Virus record (IMG/VR): IMGVR_UViG_3300036766_000416 | Location: 114,610 to 178,609 of that record | Source: a virus | DNA length: 64,000 nucleotides | Strand: one strand, 5' to 3' | Part shown: positions 25,782 to 34,256 of the stretch, in pieces | How positions within the stretch are numbered: the first letter of the stretch is position 1 | Layout: each line of letters opens with the position of its first letter | Notes under the pieces: model-generated | Told to the model about the DNA's origin: nothing | Database searches by the model: none | What the model saw: only the letters and a program-made list of their open reading frames with translations | Position numbers and translations under genes: made by a program

Positions 25782-26018
25782 ATGACTCCTGTAAAGGATG
25801 GTTTCAAAATTGTCGATATGCCCAAACTGGACTATAAGGGTAGGGTACTCTGTAACCGCTGTGGTATCGAGTGTGACAGTGACCAGTTACTCTACGCGAG
25901 ACCTCTCGAAGGTTTCAAGAGCAAGTACCTATCCTGGTACTGCCCGACCTGGAATTGCCATGGTCACCTGAGTAGTGGAGTTTATTTTCTGTCAACTTCG
26001 ACTCTCACCGAGGGTTGA
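25782..26018 (+). CDS. Small zinc-binding-like protein
   Basis: 78 residues with CNRCGIEC and CPTWNC, spaced like a four-cysteine zinc ribbon. ATG 25782 is preferred over 25752 because GGAGG lies 8 bases upstream. It lies between polymerase and the RyR-domain gene. Function unknown. Confidence 0.6.
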   Translation: MTPVKDGFKIVDMPKLDYKGRVLCNRCGIECDSDQLLYARPLEGFKSKYLSWYCPTWNCHGHLSSGVYFLSTSTLTEG

Positions 26019-26043
26019 CTTTACTCATCAACTGTGCTATAAT
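26015..26043 (+). promoter_or_regulatory. sigma70-type promoter (TTGACT / 17 nt / TATAAT)
   Basis: TTGACT at 26015-26020, a 17-nt spacer and TATAAT at 26038-26043 with extended TGC. It probably drives the RyR-domain gene and the uvsX-helicase operon. Confidence 0.7.
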
Positions 26044-26054
26044 CGAAAGGATCA

Positions 26055-26408
26055 ATGATGAAATTCACATACGAAGAAATTGCGGAAATCTGTCACGAGA
26101 ATAACCGAGCGTATTGCCATGCGTTTGGCGACTACTCGCAACCAGCATGGAAGTATGTGCCCCAAGAAATCAAGGATTCGATTGTCAACGGTGTCGAATT
26201 TCACCTGGCGAATCCTGATGCCAGCCCCGAAGCATCGCACAAGCAATGGGTCAAAATCAAGCTAGAAAATAAGTGGAAGGTGGGTCCTGTTAAGGACGTG
26301 AAGAAAAAAGAGCATCCAAACTTGAGACCCTACAGCGAATTGTCAGACGTAGAGCGCGGAAAGGACATTATTTTCTCCGCGTTGGTTAATACTCTCAAAG
26401 GAATCTAG
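26055..26408 (+). CDS. RyR-domain protein
   Basis: 117 residues with the ryanodine-receptor-repeat pattern: IAEICHENNRAYCHAFGD, PAWKYVPQEIKDSIVNGVEFHLANP, HKQWVKIKLENKWKVGPVKD and HPNLRPYSELSDVERGKD. Phage RyR domains are proposed to sense ligands, with no settled function. ATG 26055 and 26058 both follow AAAGGA. It is first in the uvsX operon. Confidence 0.75.
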   Translation: MMKFTYEEIAEICHENNRAYCHAFGDYSQPAWKYVPQEIKDSIVNGVEFHLANPDASPEASHKQWVKIKLENKWKVGPVKDVKKKEHPNLRPYSELSDVERGKDIIFSALVNTLKGI

Positions 26409-26411
26409 AAT

Positions 26412-27431
26412 ATGAGCTTGATGGATCGAATCAAAAAAACCAGCAGCATAGAAATCGCTAGTGTCCTTGACGAATCAGAGGTATTCGGTGAGCGCCAACT
26501 CATTCTCACCGAGGTTCCAGTCATCAACATCGCCCTCTCCGGTACCCTAAAGGGTGGTTTGACTTCGGGTGTCACAGAGATTGCTGGACCCTCCAAACAT
26601 TTCAAAACGGGTATTGCGTTGCTCTTGATGCGAGCATTCCTCAAGCAGTACCAAGATGGCGCAATTTTATTTTATGATGCCGAGTTTGGTACCCCAGGTT
26701 CCTACTTCCAGACCTTCGGGATCGACATGAAGAAGGTCTTCCACACCCCCATCACCGACGTCGAACAACTCAAGCAAGACATCATGAAACAGTTGGTTGA
26801 GATGAAACGCGGAGACCACCTGATGATCGTCATTGACTCTATCGGACAATTGGCCTCACTCAAAGAAGTGGAAGATACCCTTGAAGGTAAGTCGGTGGCC
26901 GACATGACAAGGGCAAAGGCGATCAAGTCGTTGTTTCGTATGATCACCCCACACCTGAGAATCAAGGATATCCCATTGGTTGTGGTGAATCACACCTACA
27001 TGGAAATTGGTATGTTCCCTAAGGCTATCGCAAGTGGTGGTACGGGTATGACGTATGCTGCCGATACCATCTGGATTGTGGGTCGCCAACAGGAAAAGGT
27101 AGACAACGCGGTCGCTGGATTCAACTTCATTATCAATGTGGAGAAATCACGATTCGTGAAAGAGAAATCAAAGTTGCCCATCTCCGTGTCATTCGAGAAG
27201 GGTATCGAACAGTATTCTGGTCTCCTAGAGATTGCTCTAGAGGGTGGGTTCGTGCTCAAGCCATTGCCTGGATGGTACGCGAAGCCGGGTGCCAAGACCA
27301 AGGTGCGCGAGGTAGACACCAAGACCGAAGAGTTTTGGAAGGACATTCTAGCCAATGAGGAATTTGATGCGTATATTCGAAAGCGTTTTGAAATGGCTTA
27401 CGGCCAAATTTTGGGGAGTGACAACACCTAA
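26412..27431 (+). CDS. uvsX: UvsX recombinase (RecA-like)
   Basis: 339 residues with Walker A GPSKHFKT at about 59, Walker B LMIVIDSIGQL and the L1/L2-type loop region VVVNHTYMEIGMFPKAIASGGTG. It carries out homologous strand exchange and recombination-dependent replication with gp41 and gp61. It is directly followed by an overlapping small gene and the helicase, as in T4. Confidence 0.92.
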   Translation: MSLMDRIKKTSSIEIASVLDESEVFGERQLILTEVPVINIALSGTLKGGLTSGVTEIAGPSKHFKTGIALLLMRAFLKQYQDGAILFYDAEFGTPGSYFQTFGIDMKKVFHTPITDVEQLKQDIMKQLVEMKRGDHLMIVIDSIGQLASLKEVEDTLEGKSVADMTRAKAIKSLFRMITPHLRIKDIPLVVVNHTYMEIGMFPKAIASGGTGMTYAADTIWIVGRQQEKVDNAVAGFNFIINVEKSRFVKEKSKLPISVSFEKGIEQYSGLLEIALEGGFVLKPLPGWYAKPGAKTKVREVDTKTEEFWKDILANEEFDAYIRKRFEMAYGQILGSDNT

Positions 27432-27744
27432 GGTTCTCCCACAAGAGGGTATTGACTATGTGTTTGTCGATATCACCCTCGACGAACCTATCAGTGCGGT
27501 GAAGCTACTCCTAGAACCCTATCAGGGTATCATTTATTATTATGGCTGGGTGAAACCTCAACCACTCGACGACGGTGTGATGGGCCTTGCGTTTCAATAC
27601 ACGCTCTATGAAACCGCAGGTCGACCATATAAAGACCTTGTGAATTCGAAAGAGTTCACAAATTACCTGGGTGACGTGCTTACCACAATCATTATGAATG
27701 AGCAGCATAAATTAGAGTCAGTGACCATGAAGGACAGCGAATGA
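27418..27744 (+). CDS. Hypothetical protein between uvsX and helicase (gp40 position)
   Basis: About 108 residues if it starts at GTG 27418, which overlaps the uvsX end by 14 bases; ATG 27355 is possible but would overlap by 77. No motif recognised. T4 has gene 40 in the same place, but similarity to gp40 is not evident by eye. The stop overlaps the helicase start. Confidence 0.5.
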   Translation: MTTPKVLPQEGIDYVFVDITLDEPISAVKLLLEPYQGIIYYYGWVKPQPLDDGVMGLAFQYTLYETAGRPYKDLVNSKEFTNYLGDVLTTIIMNEQHKLESVTMKDSE

Positions 27745-29141
27745 TCCGTTTGGAGTCGGCAATCCTCAAGAACCTGATCTACCACGAGGAATACGCTCGC
27801 AAAGTCTTGCCCTTTCTCAAGACGGAGTATTTCAAAGAGCACACCGAGCAACTGATCTACGAGCAGATCGCCAAGTTCATTGATACCTACCACAACCTGC
27901 CTACCCATGAAGCGTTGGTTATCACGATCACCGAGCTTCACAACCTCAAAGAGGAACAGGTCCAGCAAGCCGTCTCATTATTGCAGCAGCTACACGCCGA
28001 CAAACAAGAACCCACTGATATTCCCTGGCTCATTGCTCAGACCGAACGGTTCTGTCAGGACTCCGCGCTCTACAATTCGGTACTTGAAGCGGTGTCGATC
28101 ATGGACGACAAGACGGGCAAGAAATCAAAGGGATCGATACCCGACCTCCTCACCAAAGCGTTATCCGTGACATTTGATAATCATGTGGGTCATGATTACA
28201 TGACGCAGTCAGATTCTCGGTACGAGTTTTACCACCATACCGAGAAGAAGATTCCGTTTGATCTAGATTATTTCAACAGGATTACTCGTGGTGGATTCTC
28301 TCTCAAGACTCTCAACATTTTCCTGGCTGGAGTTGGAGTTGGTAAAACTTTGGTCATGGGGCACATGGCAGCCTCAGCACTTAGTCGAGGTTACAATGTT
28401 TTGTATATCACCATGGAAATGGCTGAGGAGAAAATTGCTGAACGCATTGATGCGAACCTGCTCAATGTGGATATCAACACCCTGGAGAAGATTGCGAAAG
28501 AGGATTATGAGAAGCGATTTGCGATTCTCAAGTCCAAGACCTGTGGCAAACTAATCATTAAGGAATATCCGACCGCTTCTGCATCGACACTTCATTTTGC
28601 CGCGCTGCTGAATGAATTGCAACTCAAGAAATCGTTTCGTCCCGATTTGATTTTCATTGATTACTTGAATATCTGTGCTTCCTCTAGGATTCGTCCAGGT
28701 GGCAATGTGAATTCTTATACCTACATCAAAGCCATTGCGGAAGAACTGAGAGGTCTCGCAGTCGAATACAAGGTTCCTGTGATTTCAGCGACCCAAACGA
28801 CTCGCCAGGGATTCGATTCGAGTGACCTGGAACTGACGGACACCTCAGAGTCCTTTGGGTTACCGGCAACAGCCGATTTTATGGCTGCTATTATTAGTAA
28901 TGATGAATTGGAAGCCCTGAATCAGTTTATGGTCAAGCAGTTAAAAAATCGTTACATGGATAAGGCTACAAATAAGAGATTTGTAGTGGGTGTGGACAAA
29001 TCAAAAATGAGATTATACGATATCGCTGCGAGTGCTCAGACGAATTTGACTGATGCCGGCCAGGTTAAGAATGAGGAAGATGAAGAAGTGAGAAAACCAT
29101 TCGAGCACAAGAAACGAGACTTTAGGGGGTTCAAAATTTAA
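27741..29141 (+). CDS. 41: Replicative DNA helicase (gp41, DnaB-like)
   Basis: 466 residues. The C-terminal RecA-like ATPase has Walker A AGVGVGKTLVMG at about 197, ITMEMAEEKIAERIDAN, Walker B LIFIDYLNIC at about 303 and the sensor segment VPVISATQTTRQG. The N-terminal helical domain suits hexamer formation. It unwinds DNA at the fork with primase gp61 (57.8 kb). Confidence 0.92.
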   Translation: MIRLESAILKNLIYHEEYARKVLPFLKTEYFKEHTEQLIYEQIAKFIDTYHNLPTHEALVITITELHNLKEEQVQQAVSLLQQLHADKQEPTDIPWLIAQTERFCQDSALYNSVLEAVSIMDDKTGKKSKGSIPDLLTKALSVTFDNHVGHDYMTQSDSRYEFYHHTEKKIPFDLDYFNRITRGGFSLKTLNIFLAGVGVGKTLVMGHMAASALSRGYNVLYITMEMAEEKIAERIDANLLNVDINTLEKIAKEDYEKRFAILKSKTCGKLIIKEYPTASASTLHFAALLNELQLKKSFRPDLIFIDYLNICASSRIRPGGNVNSYTYIKAIAEELRGLAVEYKVPVISATQTTRQGFDSSDLELTDTSESFGLPATADFMAAIISNDELEALNQFMVKQLKNRYMDKATNKRFVVGVDKSKMRLYDIAASAQTNLTDAGQVKNEEDEEVRKPFEHKKRDFRGFKI

Positions 29142-29142
29142 T

Positions 29143-29742
29143 ATGAAAGATGAATTCAACCTCGGTGTCACTGCGTATCATGCTGGGTACCCTTATGTCG
29201 CGGTATTTGATGAGGTGCTTCCAAGAAACTTTTGTCATACCCTTATTGAGAAATTTGAGCGCAATGAGCCTAACGAACAGGTCGAAACTTTCTATGCTGG
29301 TATCAGGCACTTCATCGAGGTCAACATTTCACAGAATTGGCCTGATGAGCACCTAAGACTCCTCGCATACCTGCAAGAAGCCTGGAAGGTCTACCAGACC
29401 GTTCAAGGTCTCCGTGAGACTCAGTACCCCAAACAGTTCGGCTACGAGGCCTTCCGCATGAAACGCTACCTACCCAATGGGCGCGACGAATTTGCGCTGC
29501 ACACCGATGTTGGAAGCTACGCATCTGCTCGTCGTTTCGTGTCGTTTTTGTTTTACCTGAATACGGTGGAGAAGGGTGGTGAAACTGAATTCGGCAAGAC
29601 ACAAGGTAACGCATCGGTTACAATTCCTGCTGTTACCGGCAGGCTCCTGATATTCCCTCCATTGTGGACGCACCCTCACTGGGGTTGCAAGGTTGTCAGT
29701 GGTCCAAAGTATATCGTATCGGGATACCTGCATTACATATGA
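29143..29742 (+). CDS. 2OG-Fe(II) oxygenase, prolyl-4-hydroxylase type
   Basis: 199 residues with the iron ligands HTD at about 120-122 and a distal His in LWTHPHWG at about 177-179, plus the 2OG-binding basic residue in SGPKYIVSGY. Common in T4-like phages of aquatic bacteria; targets may be proteins or DNA. Second oxygenase of the window after the one at 21. Confidence 0.8.
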   Translation: MKDEFNLGVTAYHAGYPYVAVFDEVLPRNFCHTLIEKFERNEPNEQVETFYAGIRHFIEVNISQNWPDEHLRLLAYLQEAWKVYQTVQGLRETQYPKQFGYEAFRMKRYLPNGRDEFALHTDVGSYASARRFVSFLFYLNTVEKGGETEFGKTQGNASVTIPAVTGRLLIFPPLWTHPHWGCKVVSGPKYIVSGYLHYI

Positions 29743-30371
29743 AACTCACAAAAATTTACAACCTCGTCTATCAGACACCTGAGCGAACGTTGTCTCTCAA
29801 ACAAATCCTGAGGCCACTGAGAGCATCATTCAGACCATACCCCTGGATACGGTTCCTCGGTAACATTTTGCCCATCCAATACACCGAATCTCGGTACTCA
29901 ACGGTGCCCGCTGATAATCTGTTGTGTGTCACGGGTCACTTCGATCCTGACTACCAGGGTCGCTCAGTGTGTTTCGTGACACTCAGTAATTACTCACAGG
30001 ACCCCCAGAAAAAAATTCGATTTATGGGTACCCTCAGGCACCGCATCCTGTTCGATGTGTTTGCGACCATTGCTCACGAGCGCATCCACATGCTCCAGAA
30101 TTATAAAGCTACTGGGTGCCCACGACCTCTCCATGACCGCTATGCGGACCCTGTCACTGAGAGAAACCGAAGGTACTATGGGGCCACCAACGAGATCGAC
30201 GCCTATGGGTTCACTGCGGCCCTTGAGGAGCACTATGGGGAGCAACCAGATATCCTCACCAGGTACCGAACGGTCTTTGCGCCTGATGACCTATGTTACA
30301 AGAGGTTCCTCAAAAAGAAGGTGAAATACAGCTTGACATTGCCCCAGGTCCGTGTTATAACGGGAATATAA
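29739..30371 (+). CDS. Zincin-type metallopeptidase-like protein
   Basis: The zinc motif HERIH at about 113 is followed by NEIDAYGFTAALEEHYG, a third-ligand-like acidic helix. 210 residues from ATG 29739, which overlaps the previous stop (ATGA). Related in layout to the HExxH protein at 54458. Substrate unknown. Its 3' end contains the promoter for the next genes. Confidence 0.6.
   Translation: MKLTKIYNLVYQTPERTLSLKQILRPLRASFRPYPWIRFLGNILPIQYTESRYSTVPADNLLCVTGHFDPDYQGRSVCFVTLSNYSQDPQKKIRFMGTLRHRILFDVFATIAHERIHMLQNYKATGCPRPLHDRYADPVTERNRRYYGATNEIDAYGFTAALEEHYGEQPDILTRYRTVFAPDDLCYKRFLKKKVKYSLTLPQVRVITGI
30333..30361 (+). promoter_or_regulatory. sigma70-type promoter (TTGACA / 17 nt / TATAAC)
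   Basis: TTGACA at 30333-30338, a 17-nt spacer and TATAAC at 30356-30361 with extended TGT, inside the end of the zincin gene, upstream of the 411-aa gene. Confidence 0.65.
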
Positions 30372-30374
30372 ATA
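30367..30374 (+). promoter_or_regulatory. T4-late-like TATAAATA promoter motif
   Basis: An exact TATAAATA five bases after the sigma70 -10 box and 22 bases before an ATG with a strong GGAGG site. It suggests dual early and late transcription of the following gene. Confidence 0.5.
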
Positions 30375-30395
30375 CATTATCACCTGGAGGGAAAA

Positions 30396-31631
30396 ATGTC
30401 CAAGCAAGCCGATCTACAGGAAACAGCACAAGCATTGTTCTGCGCGATGGCAGATTACTTGGGTGTCGCCAAGGTTGAAACGATATTTGACTTGAAAGTG
30501 AACGACACATATACCAAGTTCAAAGAAGCCTGGGATTCAAAACATCCCTCACTCACGGTCAGCACAGTGCTCAAGACGCGAGTGGATGCGCCCGGTGACT
30601 CGCTGAAAGAAATTGAAGCATTGTTTCACCGCGACAACGACTGGTATAAATCTTCTGTCCAGATTGCTAAAAAAGTCATAGAAGAAGTGGACGCGATCAG
30701 TACAAAATTTGCGCGAATCAAATCACCGAATTGGTCTGATTTGTTCTACTCTCGTGGTGATAAAGAGGTGATGGGTAATATCTCTGCGTTGTTCTCGATT
30801 GCCAATGGCACACAGAAGAAACTTAATGCCTTACCCAACGCTGCTCACAAAACTATTTTTACGAATTTGAATAAGTGGTGTCCTGCTGATATTTACTTTG
30901 CCTCGGAAAAAGCCAAGCGAGACATCAAAGAGTTATTGCGGGTGAATCAGAATAAATCCATGACATTCACCGTGTTGAATGGTCTTGTGAGTTCGTTAAT
31001 TGATTCGGGCGACCTGTTGCCCCTCTCGTTGAAACAACAGCCCGGCACCGTCACCATTAAAAAGGTGAATTTCGACAGAAAGAAAGAACTGGAGGATATG
31101 GAGAAGTTCCAATTTCTCAGTGTTGAGAAGTGGGAGCCTTATGTAAAAAATGGAAAACAGGCTCGTTACCTGAGTATTCGTTACGATCCCGCAAGTCCCA
31201 GGAGTTTTATTTATATTCGGCACGACCCCGCCACCCCGGCATTCAAGGCTGAAGTGGTACATGCCTCAGGAGGTGCGACTGTCTCGCGTGAAGGCTCCGC
31301 TCCTCCAGGAGTGATGGAAAAAGCCATAGCTCTTGCTGATGGCAATACCAACTATTCCAGGAAATTCTTCAAGACATTCAAGGACGGAGAAGCGGAATTT
31401 GCCAAGGAAATGAAAACGAAAAGAATGACCGAGATGAAGTCAAAAGACAGGACGAAGTTCGATGTGGAACGGACCTGGCTTAGTTCTTCTCTTATCACGA
31501 ATGCTGTCTTTCCAGAACTCATTAAGTGGTTGAAGCGAGATAAAAAGAATTCCACCAGATTCGTGCAGTTGGTGTTCGCTTACACGACGTCCCGTTCTGA
31601 TGAATCCGGTAAGTTTGTGATCGCCAAATAG
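30396..31631 (+). CDS. Unknown protein, 411 aa
   Basis: No motif recognised. Lysine-rich and mostly helical N-terminal two-thirds, then a beta-rich central region (RYLSIRYDPASPRSFIYIRHDP), then basic helices. It is controlled by a sigma70 promoter and a possible late promoter, with a strong ribosome site, so it may be abundant. It could be a virion or DNA-associated protein (inference). Pairs with the following gene. Confidence 0.6.
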   Translation: MSKQADLQETAQALFCAMADYLGVAKVETIFDLKVNDTYTKFKEAWDSKHPSLTVSTVLKTRVDAPGDSLKEIEALFHRDNDWYKSSVQIAKKVIEEVDAISTKFARIKSPNWSDLFYSRGDKEVMGNISALFSIANGTQKKLNALPNAAHKTIFTNLNKWCPADIYFASEKAKRDIKELLRVNQNKSMTFTVLNGLVSSLIDSGDLLPLSLKQQPGTVTIKKVNFDRKKELEDMEKFQFLSVEKWEPYVKNGKQARYLSIRYDPASPRSFIYIRHDPATPAFKAEVVHASGGATVSREGSAPPGVMEKAIALADGNTNYSRKFFKTFKDGEAEFAKEMKTKRMTEMKSKDRTKFDVERTWLSSSLITNAVFPELIKWLKRDKKNSTRFVQLVFAYTTSRSDESGKFVIAK

Positions 31632-31647
31632 CATGGAAGCTGTTCAT

Positions 31648-32871
31648 ATGTCTCTCAAAACGTTTATCACAGAATCCTCTGAGGGTAAGAATGTGCACCT
31701 AGAGCACCTCGAAGACCAGGTGTTGAATCGTGGGGTTGATGGTGCTCGTGAGGCGATCAATTTTCTCCGTAGTCTACGTGACATGCTCTCAGGGCACACT
31801 GAGAAACCCATCAACGTCACTACCAAGTTCGATGGAGCCCCTGCGGTGATCTGTGGGCTCAATCCAGAAAACGGTAAGTTCTTCGTAGGCACCAAGGGGG
31901 TGTTCAACAAGACCGCCAAGCTGAACTATACGGAACACGATATCGACCTGAACCATCCATCTGAAGGTCTCAACAATAAGCTCAAGGTCTGCCTTCGCTA
32001 TCTTCCAAAATTAGGAATAAAAGGGATTCTCCAAGGCGACCTCATGTTTACAAAAGGTGACATAAAATCCGAAACCATTGAAGGAGAAAAATATGTTACC
32101 TTTACTCCGAATACTCTTACCTATGCTATTCCTGCCGGTACTACTCTTGCTAGCCGTATTCTTTCTGCTGCTCTGGGCATAGTGTTTCACACGGAGTACC
32201 ATGGCACCACAATGGCGGGTCTCAAGGCGTCCTACAAGGTCGACCTAGGGTACCTGCATCACTCGAAAGAGGTCTGGTTCAGGAACGCGGATTTGGTAGA
32301 CGAGAGCGGCACAGTGAGTTTCACGGTAGCTGAAACGGCGCACTGTACCTCCTTGCTCGCAGTGGCAGGCACGATGTTCCAAGCGATCAACGGTAAAGTT
32401 CTGAACCAGATTGCGCTGAACACGGTCTACCGTGACTACCTCAAGACCTTCAACAACTCCAAGGTCCACGAAGGTGCAGCGATTACCAATACTGTTCAGC
32501 ACACCAACGAGTTTATCCGATGGCTCGATGCCAAGATGACGGCTGCAATCGGTGAAGCGAAGCAACCCGATACGAAGCGCAAGCGCACCCAGGAGAAAAC
32601 CCTGGTGCTTGGATTTTTTAGGGCTCATGCAGCCGACTTACGTGATATTTTCAACTTGACAAACCAGTTGGTATATGCTAAACTATTGATCGTCCAAAAG
32701 CTTCAACAGGTCCAGGGCACCCGAAAGTTTTTCAAGACCGCTGACGGCTACCAAGTCACAGGTGACGAAGGCTATGTGGCTGTGGATCACGTTGGGAACG
32801 CGGTGAAGCTGGTTGACCGCTTGCAGTTCTCACACCAGAATTTTACCGCTTCTAAAATATGGGATAAATGA
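31648..32871 (+). CDS. Protein with nucleotidyltransferase-like KxDG motif; capsid-targeting-like N-terminus
   Basis: 407 residues from ATG 31648, preferred over 31633 because of GGAAG upstream. TTKFDGAPAVICG at about 58-70 resembles motif I (KxDG) of ATP/NAD-dependent ligases, with later GKFFVGTKGVFNK and GILQGDLMFTKGD as possible further nucleotidyltransferase motifs. A conserved hypothetical of T4-like phages looks similar. The start MSLKTFITE resembles T4 capsid-targeting peptides ending in (L/I)xE. An RNA/DNA ligase-type or capping activity is only a hypothesis. Confidence 0.55.
   Translation: MSLKTFITESSEGKNVHLEHLEDQVLNRGVDGAREAINFLRSLRDMLSGHTEKPINVTTKFDGAPAVICGLNPENGKFFVGTKGVFNKTAKLNYTEHDIDLNHPSEGLNNKLKVCLRYLPKLGIKGILQGDLMFTKGDIKSETIEGEKYVTFTPNTLTYAIPAGTTLASRILSAALGIVFHTEYHGTTMAGLKASYKVDLGYLHHSKEVWFRNADLVDESGTVSFTVAETAHCTSLLAVAGTMFQAINGKVLNQIALNTVYRDYLKTFNNSKVHEGAAITNTVQHTNEFIRWLDAKMTAAIGEAKQPDTKRKRTQEKTLVLGFFRAHAADLRDIFNLTNQLVYAKLLIVQKLQQVQGTRKFFKTADGYQVTGDEGYVAVDHVGNAVKLVDRLQFSHQNFTASKIWDK
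32656..32684 (+). promoter_or_regulatory. Possible internal promoter (TTGACA / 17 nt / TAAACT)
   Basis: Inside the preceding coding sequence, 188 bases before the HNH gene. It fits the spacing of the other promoters and could express the endonuclease and the glycan genes. A coding-sequence coincidence is possible. Confidence 0.3.
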
Positions 32872-33462
32872 ATGAGATTCAAACATCATATAATTCCTCT
32901 TCATGAATGGCGCCGTAGGATCAACCCCAAAGCCAACAGGCACAATAAAGAATACAATGCCCCAGACAATGTGGTTTGGCTGACGCTTGAGCAGCATATT
33001 CAGGTGCACCAATTACTTTATGAATTGAATGGAAGTGAGTGTGATAGGATTGCGTATTCTCGAATGTCAGGACAGATGGGATGTTGGGAGGCAACCATAG
33101 CAGCGGCACGCCTAGCCAATACAGGGAAAAAACACACCGAGGAGACAAAGCATAAGTGGTCTGTTATGAGGATGGGTAGCAAACACACAGAAGAGTGGAA
33201 ACGGGATACCTCTTCTCGGATGAAAGGAAATACGTTTTGTGTCGGATATAAGTACACACTAGAACAACGAGAAGCCCGATCAAGAGGTATGATCGGAAAA
33301 CAAAATGCTTTGGGTACCATACAAACCGCAGAGAATAAGCGGCGAAAGAGTGAAGCCGCGAAGAAAAGGTGGAAATTATGGAGAGAGAAAAAAGAGACCT
33401 TGTTATTGGGGCCATCGACAAATATAATTTTGAACAAATTGCCCCCTGGGTTAATAGTTTAG
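32872..33462 (+). CDS. HNH homing endonuclease
   Basis: KHHIIPLHEWRRRINPKANRHN...APDNVVWLTLEQHIQVHQ is the HNH core. NUMOD3-like repeats (KKHTEETKHKWS, SKHTEEWKRDTS) follow. Paralogue of the one at 18299. Its last ~85 bases overlap the start of the next gene in another frame, so the C-terminus seems to have been extended into the neighbour. Confidence 0.85.
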   Translation: MRFKHHIIPLHEWRRRINPKANRHNKEYNAPDNVVWLTLEQHIQVHQLLYELNGSECDRIAYSRMSGQMGCWEATIAAARLANTGKKHTEETKHKWSVMRMGSKHTEEWKRDTSSRMKGNTFCVGYKYTLEQREARSRGMIGKQNALGTIQTAENKRRKSEAAKKRWKLWREKKETLLLGPSTNIILNKLPPGLIV

Positions 33463-34256
33463 ATAGATCGGGATTTAGTGGAATCAAGGCAGTTGTTGCC
33501 TACAATATCAACCATGCGACCTGTGAAGAACTCACCAAGCGCGGTTATTCCATTCTTGCTTTTCAGAGGGACCCTGTCAGTGGTGACCTTAGTTATCCAA
33601 GTCGGGATTATGCTGTTGTTACGGACCGATTTTTACACTACTACCTTATGCTCAATAACCCACAGAACGCCGAGGGCATTAGGTACGTCATTGCGACCGA
33701 CGCAAAGGACGTGATCTTTCAGCGCAACCCTTCAGATTTTCTTAACGGTTGCAACCCAGGTATCGTCGCTTCCTCTGAGGGTATCGCATACGAGCATGAG
33801 CCTTGGGGTCGAAACAATCTCACCCAATCCTTCGGTCCCCTCGTGTATGAACAGCACAAAACAAACACCATTATCAATTGTGGAGTTCTCGCTGGTACCT
33901 TCAGTCACTTCATGGGTCTCTGTAAATCCATCTACCTGATGTCTCATGGTACTGTTCAACATGTTCCTGGAGGTGGTGGTCCCGACCAAGCGGCACTGAA
34001 CCTCCTGCTGTCCACTGAGGCTTACAAAGAGTGTACCATGGTGACGACTCATGCTGATGCCTGGGCCTGTCAGGCCGGCACTACTATGGACCCCAATAAA
34101 ATTGATTCGTATAGACCCCATATCACAGAATCATTGCCTCGATTTTATCCTGGAACTGGTGAGGTGATGAATGCGTCAGGTGAACCATACACACTGGTAC
34201 ACCAATGGGACCGTGTACCCGAAATTCGTGCAGCCGTCGAAAAGAGATACCGATGA
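33378..34256 (+). CDS. Glycosyltransferase-like protein (GT-A, DxD)
   Basis: 292 residues from ATG 33378 (AAGGTGG upstream). DLVIGAIDKYNFEQIAPWVNSL near the N-terminus and VIATDAKDVIFQRNP at about 106-120 provide a DxxD/DxD-like donor site; later GGGGPDQAALNLLL is typical of GT-A enzymes. First gene of a glycan cassette. The acceptor is unknown. Confidence 0.65.
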   Translation: MEREKRDLVIGAIDKYNFEQIAPWVNSLDRSGFSGIKAVVAYNINHATCEELTKRGYSILAFQRDPVSGDLSYPSRDYAVVTDRFLHYYLMLNNPQNAEGIRYVIATDAKDVIFQRNPSDFLNGCNPGIVASSEGIAYEHEPWGRNNLTQSFGPLVYEQHKTNTIINCGVLAGTFSHFMGLCKSIYLMSHGTVQHVPGGGGPDQAALNLLLSTEAYKECTMVTTHADAWACQAGTTMDPNKIDSYRPHITESLPRFYPGTGEVMNASGEPYTLVHQWDRVPEIRAAVEKRYR

